Below are positions 15,828 to 24,057 of a stretch of 64,000 nucleotides of DNA, piece by piece; the first letter of the stretch is position 1, and every line of letters begins with the position of its first letter. The stretch lies in assembly GCF_001019615.1 (NCBI RefSeq), contig NZ_JNBQ01000016.1, positions 1 to 64,000 of the forward strand, given 5' to 3'. The notes under the pieces were generated by a model. It did not search any database and was not told the origin of the DNA. It worked only from the letters and a program-made list of their open reading frames with translations. Origin of the DNA: Cellulosimicrobium funkei (GTDB taxonomy: Bacteria; Actinomycetota; Actinomycetes; Actinomycetales; Cellulomonadaceae). The position numbers were made by a program, and so were the translations under genes.

Positions 15828-16426
15828 GGCAGGTCCGGGGCGTCGTCGTCGCCGAGCGCGACCTCCGCGGGCGGCTCCCGCAGCGCCTGGGCGAGGTGCC
15901 CGCCCAGGAACGCGCTCGCGCCGGCGACGGCGTAGCCGAGCATCGAGACCGCGACCCCGGACCGGTGCCGCCCGCCGCGGCGCAGGAGCCACGACGTGCC
16001 GTAGAGCAGCGAGACGCCCGTGTTGAGCGCGGCGTGCACGGCGCCGACGCGGCGGGCGCGCCGGTCGACGTCGAGGTAGTCGGCGAGCCCGGTGAGGGCC
16101 GTCGGCGCGACGGCCAGCACGCCGAGCCCGACGAGCCGCTGCGCCGCCGGGGCGCTCCGCTCGCCCCCGACGAGGTCGAGCACGGCCGCGCTGGTCCACA
16201 GGCCGACCGGGACGTCGGTCAGGGTCGCGTGGAGCGCGTGGCCCAGCGAGCGGCCGTGCAGCTCCTCGCGCACGCGACCGTGGGAGGGGACGACGGCGAG
16301 CGCGACGCCACGAACGGTGCTCGAGAGGTCGTCGAGCGCGGTCGCATCCTCGAGCCGCCGCGCGAGGCGCAGGAGGACGGGGGAGTCCGCGTCGTCGTGG
16401 GTGCCGGTGCTGCGGGAATCGGACAT
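15824..16426 (-). CDS. DUF2231 membrane protein
   Basis: A 200-residue protein with four hydrophobic segments after a soluble N-terminal 65 residues. The LHATLTDVPVGLWTSAAVLD segment is the DUF2231 hallmark. GAGGAGC lies 6 bases before the ATG. It is the first gene of a two-gene unit with the SDR. The family is often found with redox proteins; its role is not known. Confidence 0.85.
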   Translation of the reverse strand: MSDSRSTGTHDDADSPVLLRLARRLEDATALDDLSSTVRGVALAVVPSHGRVREELHGRSLGHALHATLTDVPVGLWTSAAVLDLVGGERSAPAAQRLVGLGVLAVAPTALTGLADYLDVDRRARRVGAVHAALNTGVSLLYGTSWLLRRGGRHRSGVAVSMLGYAVAGASAFLGGHLAQALREPPAEVALGDDDAPDLP

Positions 16427-16777
16427 GGGCGCTCCTCGGGTCGTCGCGCTCCCGTTCTCGAAGCCCTGGGTCGACCGTATGCAGGATCGCCCGCGTTCGC
16501 GCGCGAGCGTACGAGGCCCCGGACGCACGTCGCCCCCGTCCTGGCGGGCCGGGACGAGGGCGGTCGCCGCCGGCAGGCGTGCGGCGGTCTTCTTCACCGG
16601 CTGCCGAGCGACGGGCACCACGCTATGGTCTTGGGCCGCCCGCCGCGCTCCGGCGGCGGGTGAACTTCCGCGCGCCACGCGGGCCGGCTCGCCCTGCGCT
16701 CCGGGCCCGCGCGGGCTAGGGTCGTCGCTCCGGGTCAGGACGTGGCTCGCGACCGTCTCGTCGACGAGGCAGGCACC
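16427..16777. other. 351-base divergent intergenic region
   Basis: No coding sequence is supported here. It holds the promoters of the DUF2231/SDR unit (minus) and the PAS-ANTAR gene (plus). A hairpin with perfect 8-bp arms (16639-16646 and 16653-16660) and a TAGGGT -10-like hexamer (16717-16722), 55 bases before the ANTAR start, are the only signals seen. Confidence 0.5.
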
Positions 16778-17431
16778 ATGAGCACCGACCACGACCAGAA
16801 GCGCGCCCGCGCGCTGCCGGACGACCGCCGTCTCGGCGAGTACCGCTACGACCTCGTCCGCGAGGAGTGGTGGTGGTCCCCGGACATGTTCGCGCTCCAC
16901 GGGTTCGCGCCCGGCGAGGTCGTGCCGACGACGGCCCTCGCCCTCGCGCACAAGCACCCTGACGACCTCGACCGCGCGACCCGGGTGCTCGAGGCGGCGA
17001 CGACCGGCGGCACGCCGTTCTCCCTCCCGCACCGGATCCTCTGCGCGAACGGGAGCGAGCGCACCGTCGTCGCGACCGGCCAGGTGCGACGGGATCCCGC
17101 GACGGGGGCGGTCGTGGAGCTGAGCGGCTGGGCGGCCGACGTCACGGCGTACGTCGGAAGCCGCGCGGCGGAGGAGGCCGGCGCGCAGATCCGTGCGGCG
17201 GCGCAGACCCGCGGCACGATCGAGCAGGCCAAGGGCATGATCATGCTCGCCGTCGGGGTGGGCGCCGACGAGGCGTTCGCGCTGCTGCGCCGCACCTCGA
17301 ACGACCGCAACGTCCCCGTGCGCACGCTCGCGGAGCTCGTCGTGCGCGCGGGGGAGGACTCGCCTGCCGACGCGCGGGCCGCGATCGTCGCGGTCCTGCG
17401 CCGCCCGACGCCCGGCGCACGGGTCGCCTGA
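16778..17431 (+). CDS. PAS-ANTAR domain regulator
   Basis: A 217-residue protein. Residues 18-125 are a PAS_3-type sensor (EYRYDLVREEWWWSPDMFAL, HPDDLDRA, then ELSGWAADVT). Residues 145-205 are an ANTAR domain (IEQAKGMIMLAVGVGADEAF, LRRTSNDRNVPV). ANTAR proteins bind paired hairpins in nascent RNA and prevent termination. The ATG at 16778 has only a weak GAGG site. It lies directly upstream of the Mn-catalase gene, so that stress operon is a possible target. Confidence 0.9.
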   Translation: MSTDHDQKRARALPDDRRLGEYRYDLVREEWWWSPDMFALHGFAPGEVVPTTALALAHKHPDDLDRATRVLEAATTGGTPFSLPHRILCANGSERTVVATGQVRRDPATGAVVELSGWAADVTAYVGSRAAEEAGAQIRAAAQTRGTIEQAKGMIMLAVGVGADEAFALLRRTSNDRNVPVRTLAELVVRAGEDSPADARAAIVAVLRRPTPGARVA

Positions 17432-17501
17432 GCGAGCGCCGACCGGGGGCGGCGCGTCCCCAGATGCGACCGGGCCGGGGCCGCTCCACGCTGGAGGGAC
17501 G

Positions 17502-17515
17502 CTCGACGCGTCGAG
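17502..17515. promoter_or_regulatory. 14-bp palindrome upstream of Mn-catalase gene
   Basis: CTCGACGCGTCGAG is a perfect palindrome 70 bases before the Mn-catalase start and could be an operator. It is rich in CG and chance occurrence is possible in such DNA. Confidence 0.3.
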
Positions 17516-17585
17516 AACGGGGCGCGTGCCGTGGTCCTCCCGCGCACGCTGTGCGGAGGGGGCCGACCTCCCCGAGGGAGAGACC

Positions 17586-18467
17586 ATGTTCTTCCACCGT
17601 CAAGAGCTCCAGCACCGTGCTACGCCCGACCGTCCGGACGCCGTCTACGCCCGCAAGCTCCAGGAGGTGCTGGGCGGGCAGTACGGCGAGATCACCGTCG
17701 CGATGCAGTACGGCTTCCAGTCCTGGAACGCCCACCTGCCCGGCAAGTACCGCGACCTGCTCTACGGCATCGGCGCCGAGGAGTTCGGGCACGTCGAGAT
17801 GCTGGCGACGATGATCGCGCAGCTCCTGGAGAAGGCGCCCGTCGGCCTGGTCGAGGGCGCCGTGCAGGACGACCCGACCGTGGCCGCGATCGTCGGCGGC
17901 ACGGACCCGCAGCAGGCGATCGTGGCGGGAGCGGGCGCCCGCCCGGTCGACTCGAACGGGAACCCGTGGTCGGCGGGCTACGTGACCGCGAGCGGCAACC
18001 TGCTCGCCGACTTCACGGCGAACGCGAACGCCGAGATGCAGGGCCGGCTCCAGGTCGCCCGGCTCTACCACATGACCGACGACGCGGGCGTCAAGGACCT
18101 CCTCGCGTTCCTGCTCGCGCGCGACACCATGCACCAGAACCAGTGGCTCGCGGCCGCTCAGGAGCTGCGGGACGAGGGCGTCGAGGAGCTGCCCGTGCCC
18201 AGCACGTTCCCGCTCTCGAAGGAGGACCGCGACGTGGCGTACCAGTACATCAACTTCTCCAACGGCGAGCACGCGTCCGAGGGGCGCTGGGCGAGCGGCC
18301 CGACCCCGGACGGCAAGGGCGAGTTCACCTACGTCGCCGAGCCCCCGGCGGGTGTGCCGATGCCGCCGCCCACGACGCCCGACGAGCGGTTCCACGGCAC
18401 GACGGGCAAGCCGTCGACGCTCGAGAAGGCCAAGGGCGCCGTCAAGGACGCCCTGCACAAGGACTGA
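17586..18467 (+). CDS. Manganese catalase family protein
   Basis: A 293-residue di-manganese catalase-like protein that would convert hydrogen peroxide to water and oxygen in the cytoplasm. Metal ligands fit GEITVAMQYGFQSW, IGAEEFGHVEML (E-x2-H) and LLARDTMHQNQW (D/H region), and the NPWSAGYVTASGNLLADF loop is typical. A Lys/Asp tail (STLEKAKGAVKDAL) follows. GAGGGAGAG lies before the ATG. It probably forms an operon with the DUF4383 and P450 genes downstream (12-base gap, then ATGA overlap). Confidence 0.9.
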   Translation: MFFHRQELQHRATPDRPDAVYARKLQEVLGGQYGEITVAMQYGFQSWNAHLPGKYRDLLYGIGAEEFGHVEMLATMIAQLLEKAPVGLVEGAVQDDPTVAAIVGGTDPQQAIVAGAGARPVDSNGNPWSAGYVTASGNLLADFTANANAEMQGRLQVARLYHMTDDAGVKDLLAFLLARDTMHQNQWLAAAQELRDEGVEELPVPSTFPLSKEDRDVAYQYINFSNGEHASEGRWASGPTPDGKGEFTYVAEPPAGVPMPPPTTPDERFHGTTGKPSTLEKAKGAVKDALHKD

Positions 18468-18479
18468 GAGGAGTCCGTC

Positions 18480-18950
18480 ATGACCGCCGCATCCGCACCC
18501 CGGAGCGTCGCGCGGGACCGCCCCGCGCGGGGCGCCCACCAGTACCTGGCTCTCGTCATCGGTGTCGTCTACCTGCTCGTGGGCGTCGTCGGGTTCGCGA
18601 TCACGGGCTTCGACGGGTGGACCGTGCACGACCACTCGCAGACGCTCCTCGTCTTCGCGATCAACCCGCTGCACAACGTGGTCCATCTCGTCATCGGCCT
18701 GCTCGGCGTGCTCCTGTGGAGCCGGTCGGCCAGCGCCCGGACGTACGGCTGGATCCTCGCGATCGGCTACGGGGCCGCGTTCGTCTACGGGCTGATCGTG
18801 GTCAACAACGCTGAGGCCAACGTCCTCAACATCAACGGCGCGGACAACGTGCTGCACGCGGTGAGCGCGGCCGCCGGCCTCGCGATCGCCCTGTGGCCCG
18901 CGCGTCACGAGACCGGCCCGGCGGCGCCGACCACCCGGACGGGCGTATGA
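18480..18950 (+). CDS. DUF4383 membrane protein
   Basis: A 156-residue protein with four membrane segments (LALVIGVVYLLVGVVGFAIT, VHLVIGLLGVLLW, ILAIGYGAAFVYGLIV, LHAVSAAAGLAIAL) and conserved HN in NPLHNVVHL and NVLHAVS. GAGAGGAG lies 6 bases before the ATG. It is a common actinobacterial family of unknown role. It overlaps the P450 start (ATGA). Confidence 0.85.
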   Translation: MTAASAPRSVARDRPARGAHQYLALVIGVVYLLVGVVGFAITGFDGWTVHDHSQTLLVFAINPLHNVVHLVIGLLGVLLWSRSASARTYGWILAIGYGAAFVYGLIVVNNAEANVLNINGADNVLHAVSAAAGLAIALWPARHETGPAAPTTRTGV

Positions 18951-20302
18951 CCGACACGCCGGTCGACCTCACGGCGAGCGAGACCGGGCGCGTCCTGCGG
19001 GACGTGCTCGGTCCGCTCGTCGCGCAGGGCGCCATCGTGCGCCGACCCCGCGCGACCGCGTGGGCGGAGCGGCGCCAGGTGGACCGCACGGCCCGCCGTC
19101 TGCTGGACCGTCTGCGCGCCCGGTACCACGGGGCGCCGCTCGTGGTCCGGCTCGGTGCACGTCGGCTCGTCCTGGCCACCCGGCCCGAGCACGTCGAGCG
19201 GATCCTCGCCGGGTCGCCCGAGCCGTTCACCCCGGCGTCGTGGGAGAAGCGGGGCGCGCTCGCGCACTTCCAGCCCGACGGCGTCCTCATCTCGTCGCTC
19301 GACGCCCGACGAGAGCGACGCCCGTACAACGAGGCGGTGCTCGACATGTCCGAGCCCGTGCACCACGACGGCGGCGCACTGGTGGCCGCGGTCGAACGGG
19401 AGACGCGCGACCTCGTCGCCGCCGTCGAGGCGTCGGGGCGGCTCGACTGGGACACGTTCGCCGCGTCGTGGTGGCGCGTGGTGCGGACGGTGGTCCTCGG
19501 CCGCGCCGCCCGGGACGACGAGCGGCTCGTCGTGATGCTCGACGCGCTGCGGCGCGACGGGAACTGGTCCTGGTTCCGACCCCGCCGCCCGTGGCTCCGG
19601 GCGGCCCTGGAACGACGGGTCGCCGAGCACGTCGCCGTGGCCGAGCCGGGGACGCTCGCCGCGCGCGGTCGCGACGCGGGCGGTGCGGACGCGGCGCGTG
19701 GGCAGATCCCGCAGTGGCTCTTCGCGTTCGACGCCGCGGGCGCCGCGACCTTCCGGGCGCTCGCCGTGGCCTCGGCGCGGCCCGCCGTGCGCGTGCGGCT
19801 GCTCGCCGAGCGGGCGACCGCCGGGCCCGGCCCGGCCGTGCTGCCGTTCGCGCGCGGGTGCGTGCTGGAGTCGGTCCGTCTCTGGCCGACGACGCTCGCG
19901 ATCCTGCGCGACGCGACGTCGCCGGTGCGCTGGGGCGCTCGCGTCCTCCCGGCGGGGACCGGGTTCGTCGTCCTGAGCGCCTGGTTCCACCGGGACGCGG
20001 ACCGTCTCCCGTTCGCCGACGCGTTCACCCCCGAGGCGTGGCTCGACGGCCGGGCCGACGTCGACTGGGGGCTCGTCCCGTTCAGCGGCGGCCCCGTGTC
20101 GTGCCCGGGCCGCAACGTCGTGCTCCTGCTGGCGTCGCACACGCTCGCGCGCCTCGCGCGCCTCGACCTCGCGGTCGGGCGGGGTCGCTACCTCGCGCAG
20201 GACCCGCTCCCGCCGACGATGGACCACCTGGGCCTGCGGTTCGGGCTGCGCGGCGAGACTGCTCGGAGCGAGGCCGAGCTGCCTGCCTCCACGGCGGCGT
20301 AG
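18947..20302 (+). CDS. Cytochrome P450
   Basis: A 451-residue P450. The ExxR motif is ESVRLWP (K helix) and the haem-thiolate loop is FSGGPVSCPGRN, matching F-x2-G-x3-C-x-G. The I helix reads FDAAGAATF, so the usual AG-x-(D/E)-T acid is replaced by alanine. That acid helps O2 activation in mono-oxygenases; its loss could mean peroxide use or an unusual reaction, and the Mn-catalase gene in the same operon makes a link to peroxide conceivable. The ATG at 18947 overlaps the DUF4383 stop. The substrate is unknown, and no ferredoxin gene adjoins. Confidence 0.9.
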   Translation: MTDTPVDLTASETGRVLRDVLGPLVAQGAIVRRPRATAWAERRQVDRTARRLLDRLRARYHGAPLVVRLGARRLVLATRPEHVERILAGSPEPFTPASWEKRGALAHFQPDGVLISSLDARRERRPYNEAVLDMSEPVHHDGGALVAAVERETRDLVAAVEASGRLDWDTFAASWWRVVRTVVLGRAARDDERLVVMLDALRRDGNWSWFRPRRPWLRAALERRVAEHVAVAEPGTLAARGRDAGGADAARGQIPQWLFAFDAAGAATFRALAVASARPAVRVRLLAERATAGPGPAVLPFARGCVLESVRLWPTTLAILRDATSPVRWGARVLPAGTGFVVLSAWFHRDADRLPFADAFTPEAWLDGRADVDWGLVPFSGGPVSCPGRNVVLLLASHTLARLARLDLAVGRGRYLAQDPLPPTMDHLGLRFGLRGETARSEAELPASTAA

Positions 20303-20312
20303 GCGGTCGCAC

Positions 20313-20349
20313 GACGAGAGCCCGGGTGCGCCGCGCCCGGGCCCTCGTC
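20313..20349. terminator. Bidirectional hairpin terminator
   Basis: Arms 20313-20326 and 20336-20349 pair over 14 bp with one mismatch, loop 9 bases. It lies between the convergent P450 gene and small acidic-protein gene. Confidence 0.75.
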
Positions 20350-20359
20350 CTGCCGTGCG

Positions 20360-20542
20360 TCAGGAGTCGCCGGACGCCTCGCCGCCGGTGCGCGGGTTGA
20401 CGTTCCCGGGCTCGGAGTCGGGGTCGGTGTCGTGGTCCGACCCCGAGCCGCTCGCCTGGCGCCCCTCGCGAGGGTTGAGCGATCGGGGGTCGGCGTCGGG
20501 GTCCTCGGCGGGGTCGTAGCCGCGCTCGTCGTTCTCGCTCAT
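20360..20542 (-). CDS. Small acidic protein with internal duplication
   Basis: A 60-residue protein. GAGGAGG lies 6 bases before the ATG, which supports a real gene. It is Asp/Glu/Ser/Gly-rich and probably disordered. Two halves repeat: DPDADPRSLNPREGRQASGS and DPDSEPGNVNPRTGGEASGD. No function is known. Confidence 0.65.
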   Translation of the reverse strand: MSENDERGYDPAEDPDADPRSLNPREGRQASGSGSDHDTDPDSEPGNVNPRTGGEASGDS

Positions 20543-20764
20543 GTCGGCCTCCTCGGTCGGTGCTCGATGCTCGGACCGCGCCCGGGCGGCGCGGTCCTGC
20601 CACCGTCGCACGGCGCCGCGACGCTCGCAGGCCCCCGGGGTGCCTGCACAGCCGGGCGCTCGTAACCTGGCGGGGACGGACGCGGTCCCGGGTGGGCGGA
20701 CGCCGTCACGGCGAGTCGAGAAAGGGGCCGACCGGCACGCAGCCACGCTTGTCAGGAGGTCCCG

Positions 20765-21199
20765 ATGCCCCAGGAGACGAGCGCGCTCGACGCCTTGCCC
20801 CGCCTGCGGAGCCTGGCGGAGGTCGCCGAGCTCGTCGCGGTCGTGAACCCCCTCTACGTGCGGTTCAGCGGCGGACCCGACAAGGACCGGTCGACCGTGA
20901 GCCGTGACCAAGAGAGCGGCTGCCTGCTGCCGGGCCTGAGCGTCAACCCGATGAACCCCGAGCCGTGGTGGGACCGCCCCGTCGAGCACTGGGTCGCGCG
21001 CCAGCTCTGCCAGTACGCCCACCTCATGACGCCCGAGCGCTTCCCGTGGCTGCTCACGGGTGAGGTCGCGGGGCGTGGGCCCGACTGCGAGCCGCTCCTC
21101 GTGGACGTCGTGCCCGCGGCGTCGGTGGACCCGCTGGTGGTCGAGGAGGCCGGACGCCTCTACGGCGCGGTGTTCCGCGCGGGCGACGACGGGACGTGA
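20765..21199 (+). CDS. DUF6098 family protein
   Basis: A 144-residue soluble protein. The conserved segments are LYVRFSGGPDKDR, GCLLPGLSVNPMNPEPWW, and WLLTGEVAGRGPDCEPLL. A ribosome site AGGAGGT (20755-20761) precedes the ATG. It is an actinobacterial family of unknown role, seen among stress genes. Its end is 10 bases from the convergent GAF-ANTAR gene. Confidence 0.8.
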   Translation: MPQETSALDALPRLRSLAEVAELVAVVNPLYVRFSGGPDKDRSTVSRDQESGCLLPGLSVNPMNPEPWWDRPVEHWVARQLCQYAHLMTPERFPWLLTGEVAGRGPDCEPLLVDVVPAASVDPLVVEEAGRLYGAVFRAGDDGT

Positions 21200-21209
21200 C
21201 GCGAGCCCC

Positions 21210-21872
21210 TCAGGCGCCCCGCTCGTCCTCGGAGGGGTCCGACACGACGAGCGCACGCAGCAGCTGCTCCGCCACCTCGCGCTGGCTCACGTTGCGGTGC
21301 CGCGAGGCGGAGTCGATGATGCGGCGCGCCTCGTCGGCGGAGCACTGGTTCGTCTGCATGATCGCGCCGACGGCGCGCTCCGTGGCGACGGCGTCCGACA
21401 TGTCGCGGTAGAACCCCGCGGTCGAGTCCTCGAGCTCCGCGAGCTCCAGGCGCAGGCGCACCGCCGAGGCGACCAGCTGGGCGAACGAGTCGGCCGCGGT
21501 GAGGAGCTCGGGGGTCCAGGGGTCGGGGGTGCGGGAGTAGAGGTTGAGCGCGACGGCGACGTCGTCCGCGACGGCGGCGGGAACCGCCGCGGCGGAGACG
21601 TAGCCCTCCGCGCGGGCCTGGCGCGACCACTGCTCCCAGTGCGTGGCCTCCTCCACCGAGACGACGAGCCGCGAGCCGGCGTCCATCGCGTCGACGCACG
21701 GACCGGCGTCGTCCAGCGCCTCGGCCTGGTCGCACCGCGCGGCGGCGTCGCTGCTGCTGCCGGCCCGCACGCTGACGCCAGCCTGGCGCATCGTGACGCT
21801 GACCTCGAGGCCGTGGTCGAGGATCGTCGCGGCGCGCTCCGCGAACTCCTGCGGAAAGCTGGCGATGCCCAT
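21210..21872 (-). CDS. GAF-ANTAR domain regulator
   Basis: A 220-residue protein. Residues 10-150 are a GAF sensor domain (VSVRAGSSSDAA, DAGPCVDAM, ALNLYSRTPDPW). Residues 155-215 are an ANTAR RNA-binding domain (SDAVATERAVGAIMQTNQCS, IIDSASRHRNVSQREVAEQL). It probably works as a signal-responsive antiterminator. It is the second ANTAR protein within 5 kb. Its RNA target is unknown. Confidence 0.9.
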   Translation of the reverse strand: MGIASFPQEFAERAATILDHGLEVSVTMRQAGVSVRAGSSSDAAARCDQAEALDDAGPCVDAMDAGSRLVVSVEEATHWEQWSRQARAEGYVSAAAVPAAVADDVAVALNLYSRTPDPWTPELLTAADSFAQLVASAVRLRLELAELEDSTAGFYRDMSDAVATERAVGAIMQTNQCSADEARRIIDSASRHRNVSQREVAEQLLRALVVSDPSEDERGA

Positions 21873-21977
21873 GGGGCGAGCCCCTTCCTGAGGGTCGTCC
21901 TCGCGTCGTCGCGAGGACTCTTCACGCTACGTCGGACGGCGTGAGCTCGCGCGCACCCGCGCCCCGACCGCGAGCGG

Positions 21978-22005
21978 TTGCCAGTGCCGGGCACCGGACT
22001 AGCGT
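21978..22005 (+). promoter_or_regulatory. Promoter for leaderless SRPBCC message
   Basis: TTGCCA (21978-21983), a 16-base spacer and TAGCGT (22000-22005) are followed after 6 bases by the ATG at 22012. Transcription should start at or next to that ATG, and no ribosome site is present, so a leaderless message is likely. Confidence 0.6.
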
Positions 22006-22011
22006 CGCCTC

Positions 22012-22449
22012 ATGGTGACCGTCACACGAGCCGTCGGATGCCCCTCGGACGCGGTGCTCGGCGTGCTCGCGGACGGGTGGTCGTACTCGACGTGGGTCGT
22101 CGGGACGGCACGCATCCGTGCCGTCGACGACACCTGGCCCGCGCCCGGGTCGAGGATCCTCCACTCGGTCGGGCTCTGGCCCGCGCTGCTCGACGACGAG
22201 ACCGTCGTCCGCGCCTGGGACCCGGACCGGGGGATCGACCTCCAGGCCCGGGGCTGGCCCGCGGGCGAGGCACGGGTGCGGATCGACGTGCGCCCGACCG
22301 AGCAGGGCTGCACCGTGCGGATCACGGAGGACGCCGAGAAGGGGCCCGGCACGCTCGTGCCCCGACCGGTGCGGAGCGCGGTGATCGGCCCCCGGAACGT
22401 CGAGGCCCTGCGGCGGCTCGCGTTCCTCGCGGAGCGCCGGAACCCGTAG
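22012..22449 (+). CDS. SRPBCC (START/Bet v1-like) family protein
   Basis: A 145-residue protein. It opens with a beta strand (VTVTRAVGCPSDAVLGVLAD), has WSYSTWVVGTARIRAVD, WPAPGSRI and the closing helix GPRNVEALRRLAFLAERR, as in polyketide-cyclase-like SRPBCC folds that bind hydrophobic ligands. It appears to be translated from a leaderless message. The ligand is unknown. It is convergent with, and 9 bases from, the FAD oxidoreductase. Confidence 0.8.
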   Translation: MVTVTRAVGCPSDAVLGVLADGWSYSTWVVGTARIRAVDDTWPAPGSRILHSVGLWPALLDDETVVRAWDPDRGIDLQARGWPAGEARVRIDVRPTEQGCTVRITEDAEKGPGTLVPRPVRSAVIGPRNVEALRRLAFLAERRNP

Positions 22450-22458
22450 CGGGTCGGG

Positions 22459-24057
22459 TCAGGGGTCGCGCAGCAGCCGTGCCCACGCGGTACGCACGAG
22501 CGCGCGGCGCAGGGCCCCGCGCGGTCCGGCGGCGGCGAGAGCAGCGCGCGCCGCGTTCCACCCGCACGCGCCGTGCACGCCGCCGCCCGGGTGGGCGGAC
22601 GCGCTCGCGAGGTAGAGCGACGCGACCGGCGTCTCCGGCCGGCCGAGGCCGGGGGTCGGCCGCAGGAACAGCTCCTGGTGCACGGCGGACGTCCCGCCGT
22701 TGATGGCCCCGCCCGCGAGGTTGGCGTCGGCGGCCTCGAGGTCGGCCGGTGTCTGCACGAAGCGGCCGACCACGGCGTCGGCGAACCCGGGGGCCGCACG
22801 CTCGACCGTGTCCTCCACGCGCCGCACCTCCTCCGTGACCGCCTCGCGCGTCCAGCGCACACCGTGCGGCACGTGCGTGTACGCCCAGGCCGACTCGGTC
22901 CCGGCGGGGGAGCGCGAGGGGTCCGAGGTCGTCATCTGGCCGAGCACGAGGAAGGGCCGCGCGGGGACGACGCCGCGCGAGAGCGCGGCCGCGACGTCGA
23001 CGAACCCCGCCCGGTCGACGCCGAGGTGCACCGTCCCGGCCGACCGGGCGCCGGGCGCGGTCCAGGGGATCGACCGGTCGAGCGCCCAGCTCACCTTGAC
23101 CGTGGGGTGGTCCCACTGGAACCGGTCGAGGTCGCGCACGAGGCGCGGGGGGAGCGCGTCCGGGCCCACGAGGTCGAGGTAGAGCGCGGGAGCGCTCACG
23201 TCGGCGACCACGGCGTGGCGGGCCCGCACGTGCCGGCCGTCGGCGGTGCTCACGCCGACCGCCCGTCCTCGCGCCACGTGGATCCGGTCGACGCGCGCCC
23301 CGGTGACGACGTCGCCGCCGCGGGCGCGCAGCCGGGAGACGAGCGCGTCCGGGAGCCGCCCGGCGCCGCCGGTCGGGACGGGGAAGCCCACGTCCTGTCC
23401 GAGCATGGCGAGCAGCCACCCGAACACGCCGCTGCCGGCGGCGTCGGGCGGGACGTCGGCGTGCATCGCGTTGCCGGTGAGGAGCAAGCCGCCGCCCTCG
23501 CCGCGGAACGACTCGTCGGCGAGGCGGCGCACGGGCAGCACGGCGAGGCGCGCGAGGTCGAGCGTCCCTGCCGCCCCCAGGCGGCGCAGCAGGCGCAGCA
23601 CCGGCCCGGCGGCCGGGAGCGGGCTGAAGAGCGCGTCGAGGAGCGGGTCGCGCACCCGGTCCCAGCCCGCGACGAGCTCGAGCCACGCGTCGCCGTCCCC
23701 GGGGGCGAACTCCTCCAGCCCGGCAGCGGTGTCCACGGCGCGCTCGCGCAGGACCGCCGCGCGCCCGTCGTCGAGCACGTGGGCCAGGGCGTCCGGCGCG
23801 CGCGACCACGACAGCCCGTGGTCCTCCAGGTGCAGCCCCCGGATGACGGGCGACCCGGCGGCGAGCGGGTAGAACGCGCTGAAGAGGTCCGTCTCGTACC
23901 CCGGCGCCGCGACCTCGGCGGAGCGGACCGCGCCGCCGTACGTGTCCTGCGCCTCCAGGACGAGGACGTCCCAGCCGGCGTCCGCGAGCGCGTTCGCGGC
24001 GACGAGGCCGTTGGGCCCCGCGCCGACGACGACCGCGTCGACGGTGGTCAGGCCCAC
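22459..24057 (-). CDS. FAD-dependent oxidoreductase, phytoene-dehydrogenase-like
   Basis: A 532-residue flavoprotein. The dinucleotide fold is VVVGAGPNGLVAANALADAG, followed by VLEAQDTYGGAVRSAE. It has LPDALVSRLRARGGDVVTGA in the substrate domain and the C-terminal FAD loop LYLASASAHPGGGVHGACGW, which marks the CrtI/NAD(P)-FAD family. No carotenoid genes adjoin, so a pigment role is not supported. The start is taken as GTG 24057, overlapping the zinc dehydrogenase stop by 10 bases; GTG 24069 is an alternative. It is the last gene of the importer operon. Confidence 0.85.
   Translation of the reverse strand: MGLTTVDAVVVGAGPNGLVAANALADAGWDVLVLEAQDTYGGAVRSAEVAAPGYETDLFSAFYPLAAGSPVIRGLHLEDHGLSWSRAPDALAHVLDDGRAAVLRERAVDTAAGLEEFAPGDGDAWLELVAGWDRVRDPLLDALFSPLPAAGPVLRLLRRLGAAGTLDLARLAVLPVRRLADESFRGEGGGLLLTGNAMHADVPPDAAGSGVFGWLLAMLGQDVGFPVPTGGAGRLPDALVSRLRARGGDVVTGARVDRIHVARGRAVGVSTADGRHVRARHAVVADVSAPALYLDLVGPDALPPRLVRDLDRFQWDHPTVKVSWALDRSIPWTAPGARSAGTVHLGVDRAGFVDVAAALSRGVVPARPFLVLGQMTTSDPSRSPAGTESAWAYTHVPHGVRWTREAVTEEVRRVEDTVERAAPGFADAVVGRFVQTPADLEAADANLAGGAINGGTSAVHQELFLRPTPGLGRPETPVASLYLASASAHPGGGVHGACGWNAARAALAAAGPRGALRRALVRTAWARLLRDP

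Noticed and set aside
22459-24057. Carotenoid biosynthesis role for the CrtI-like FAD enzyme
   Set aside because: No crtB, crtE or cyclase gene is near; the neighbours are a sugar importer and an alcohol dehydrogenase.
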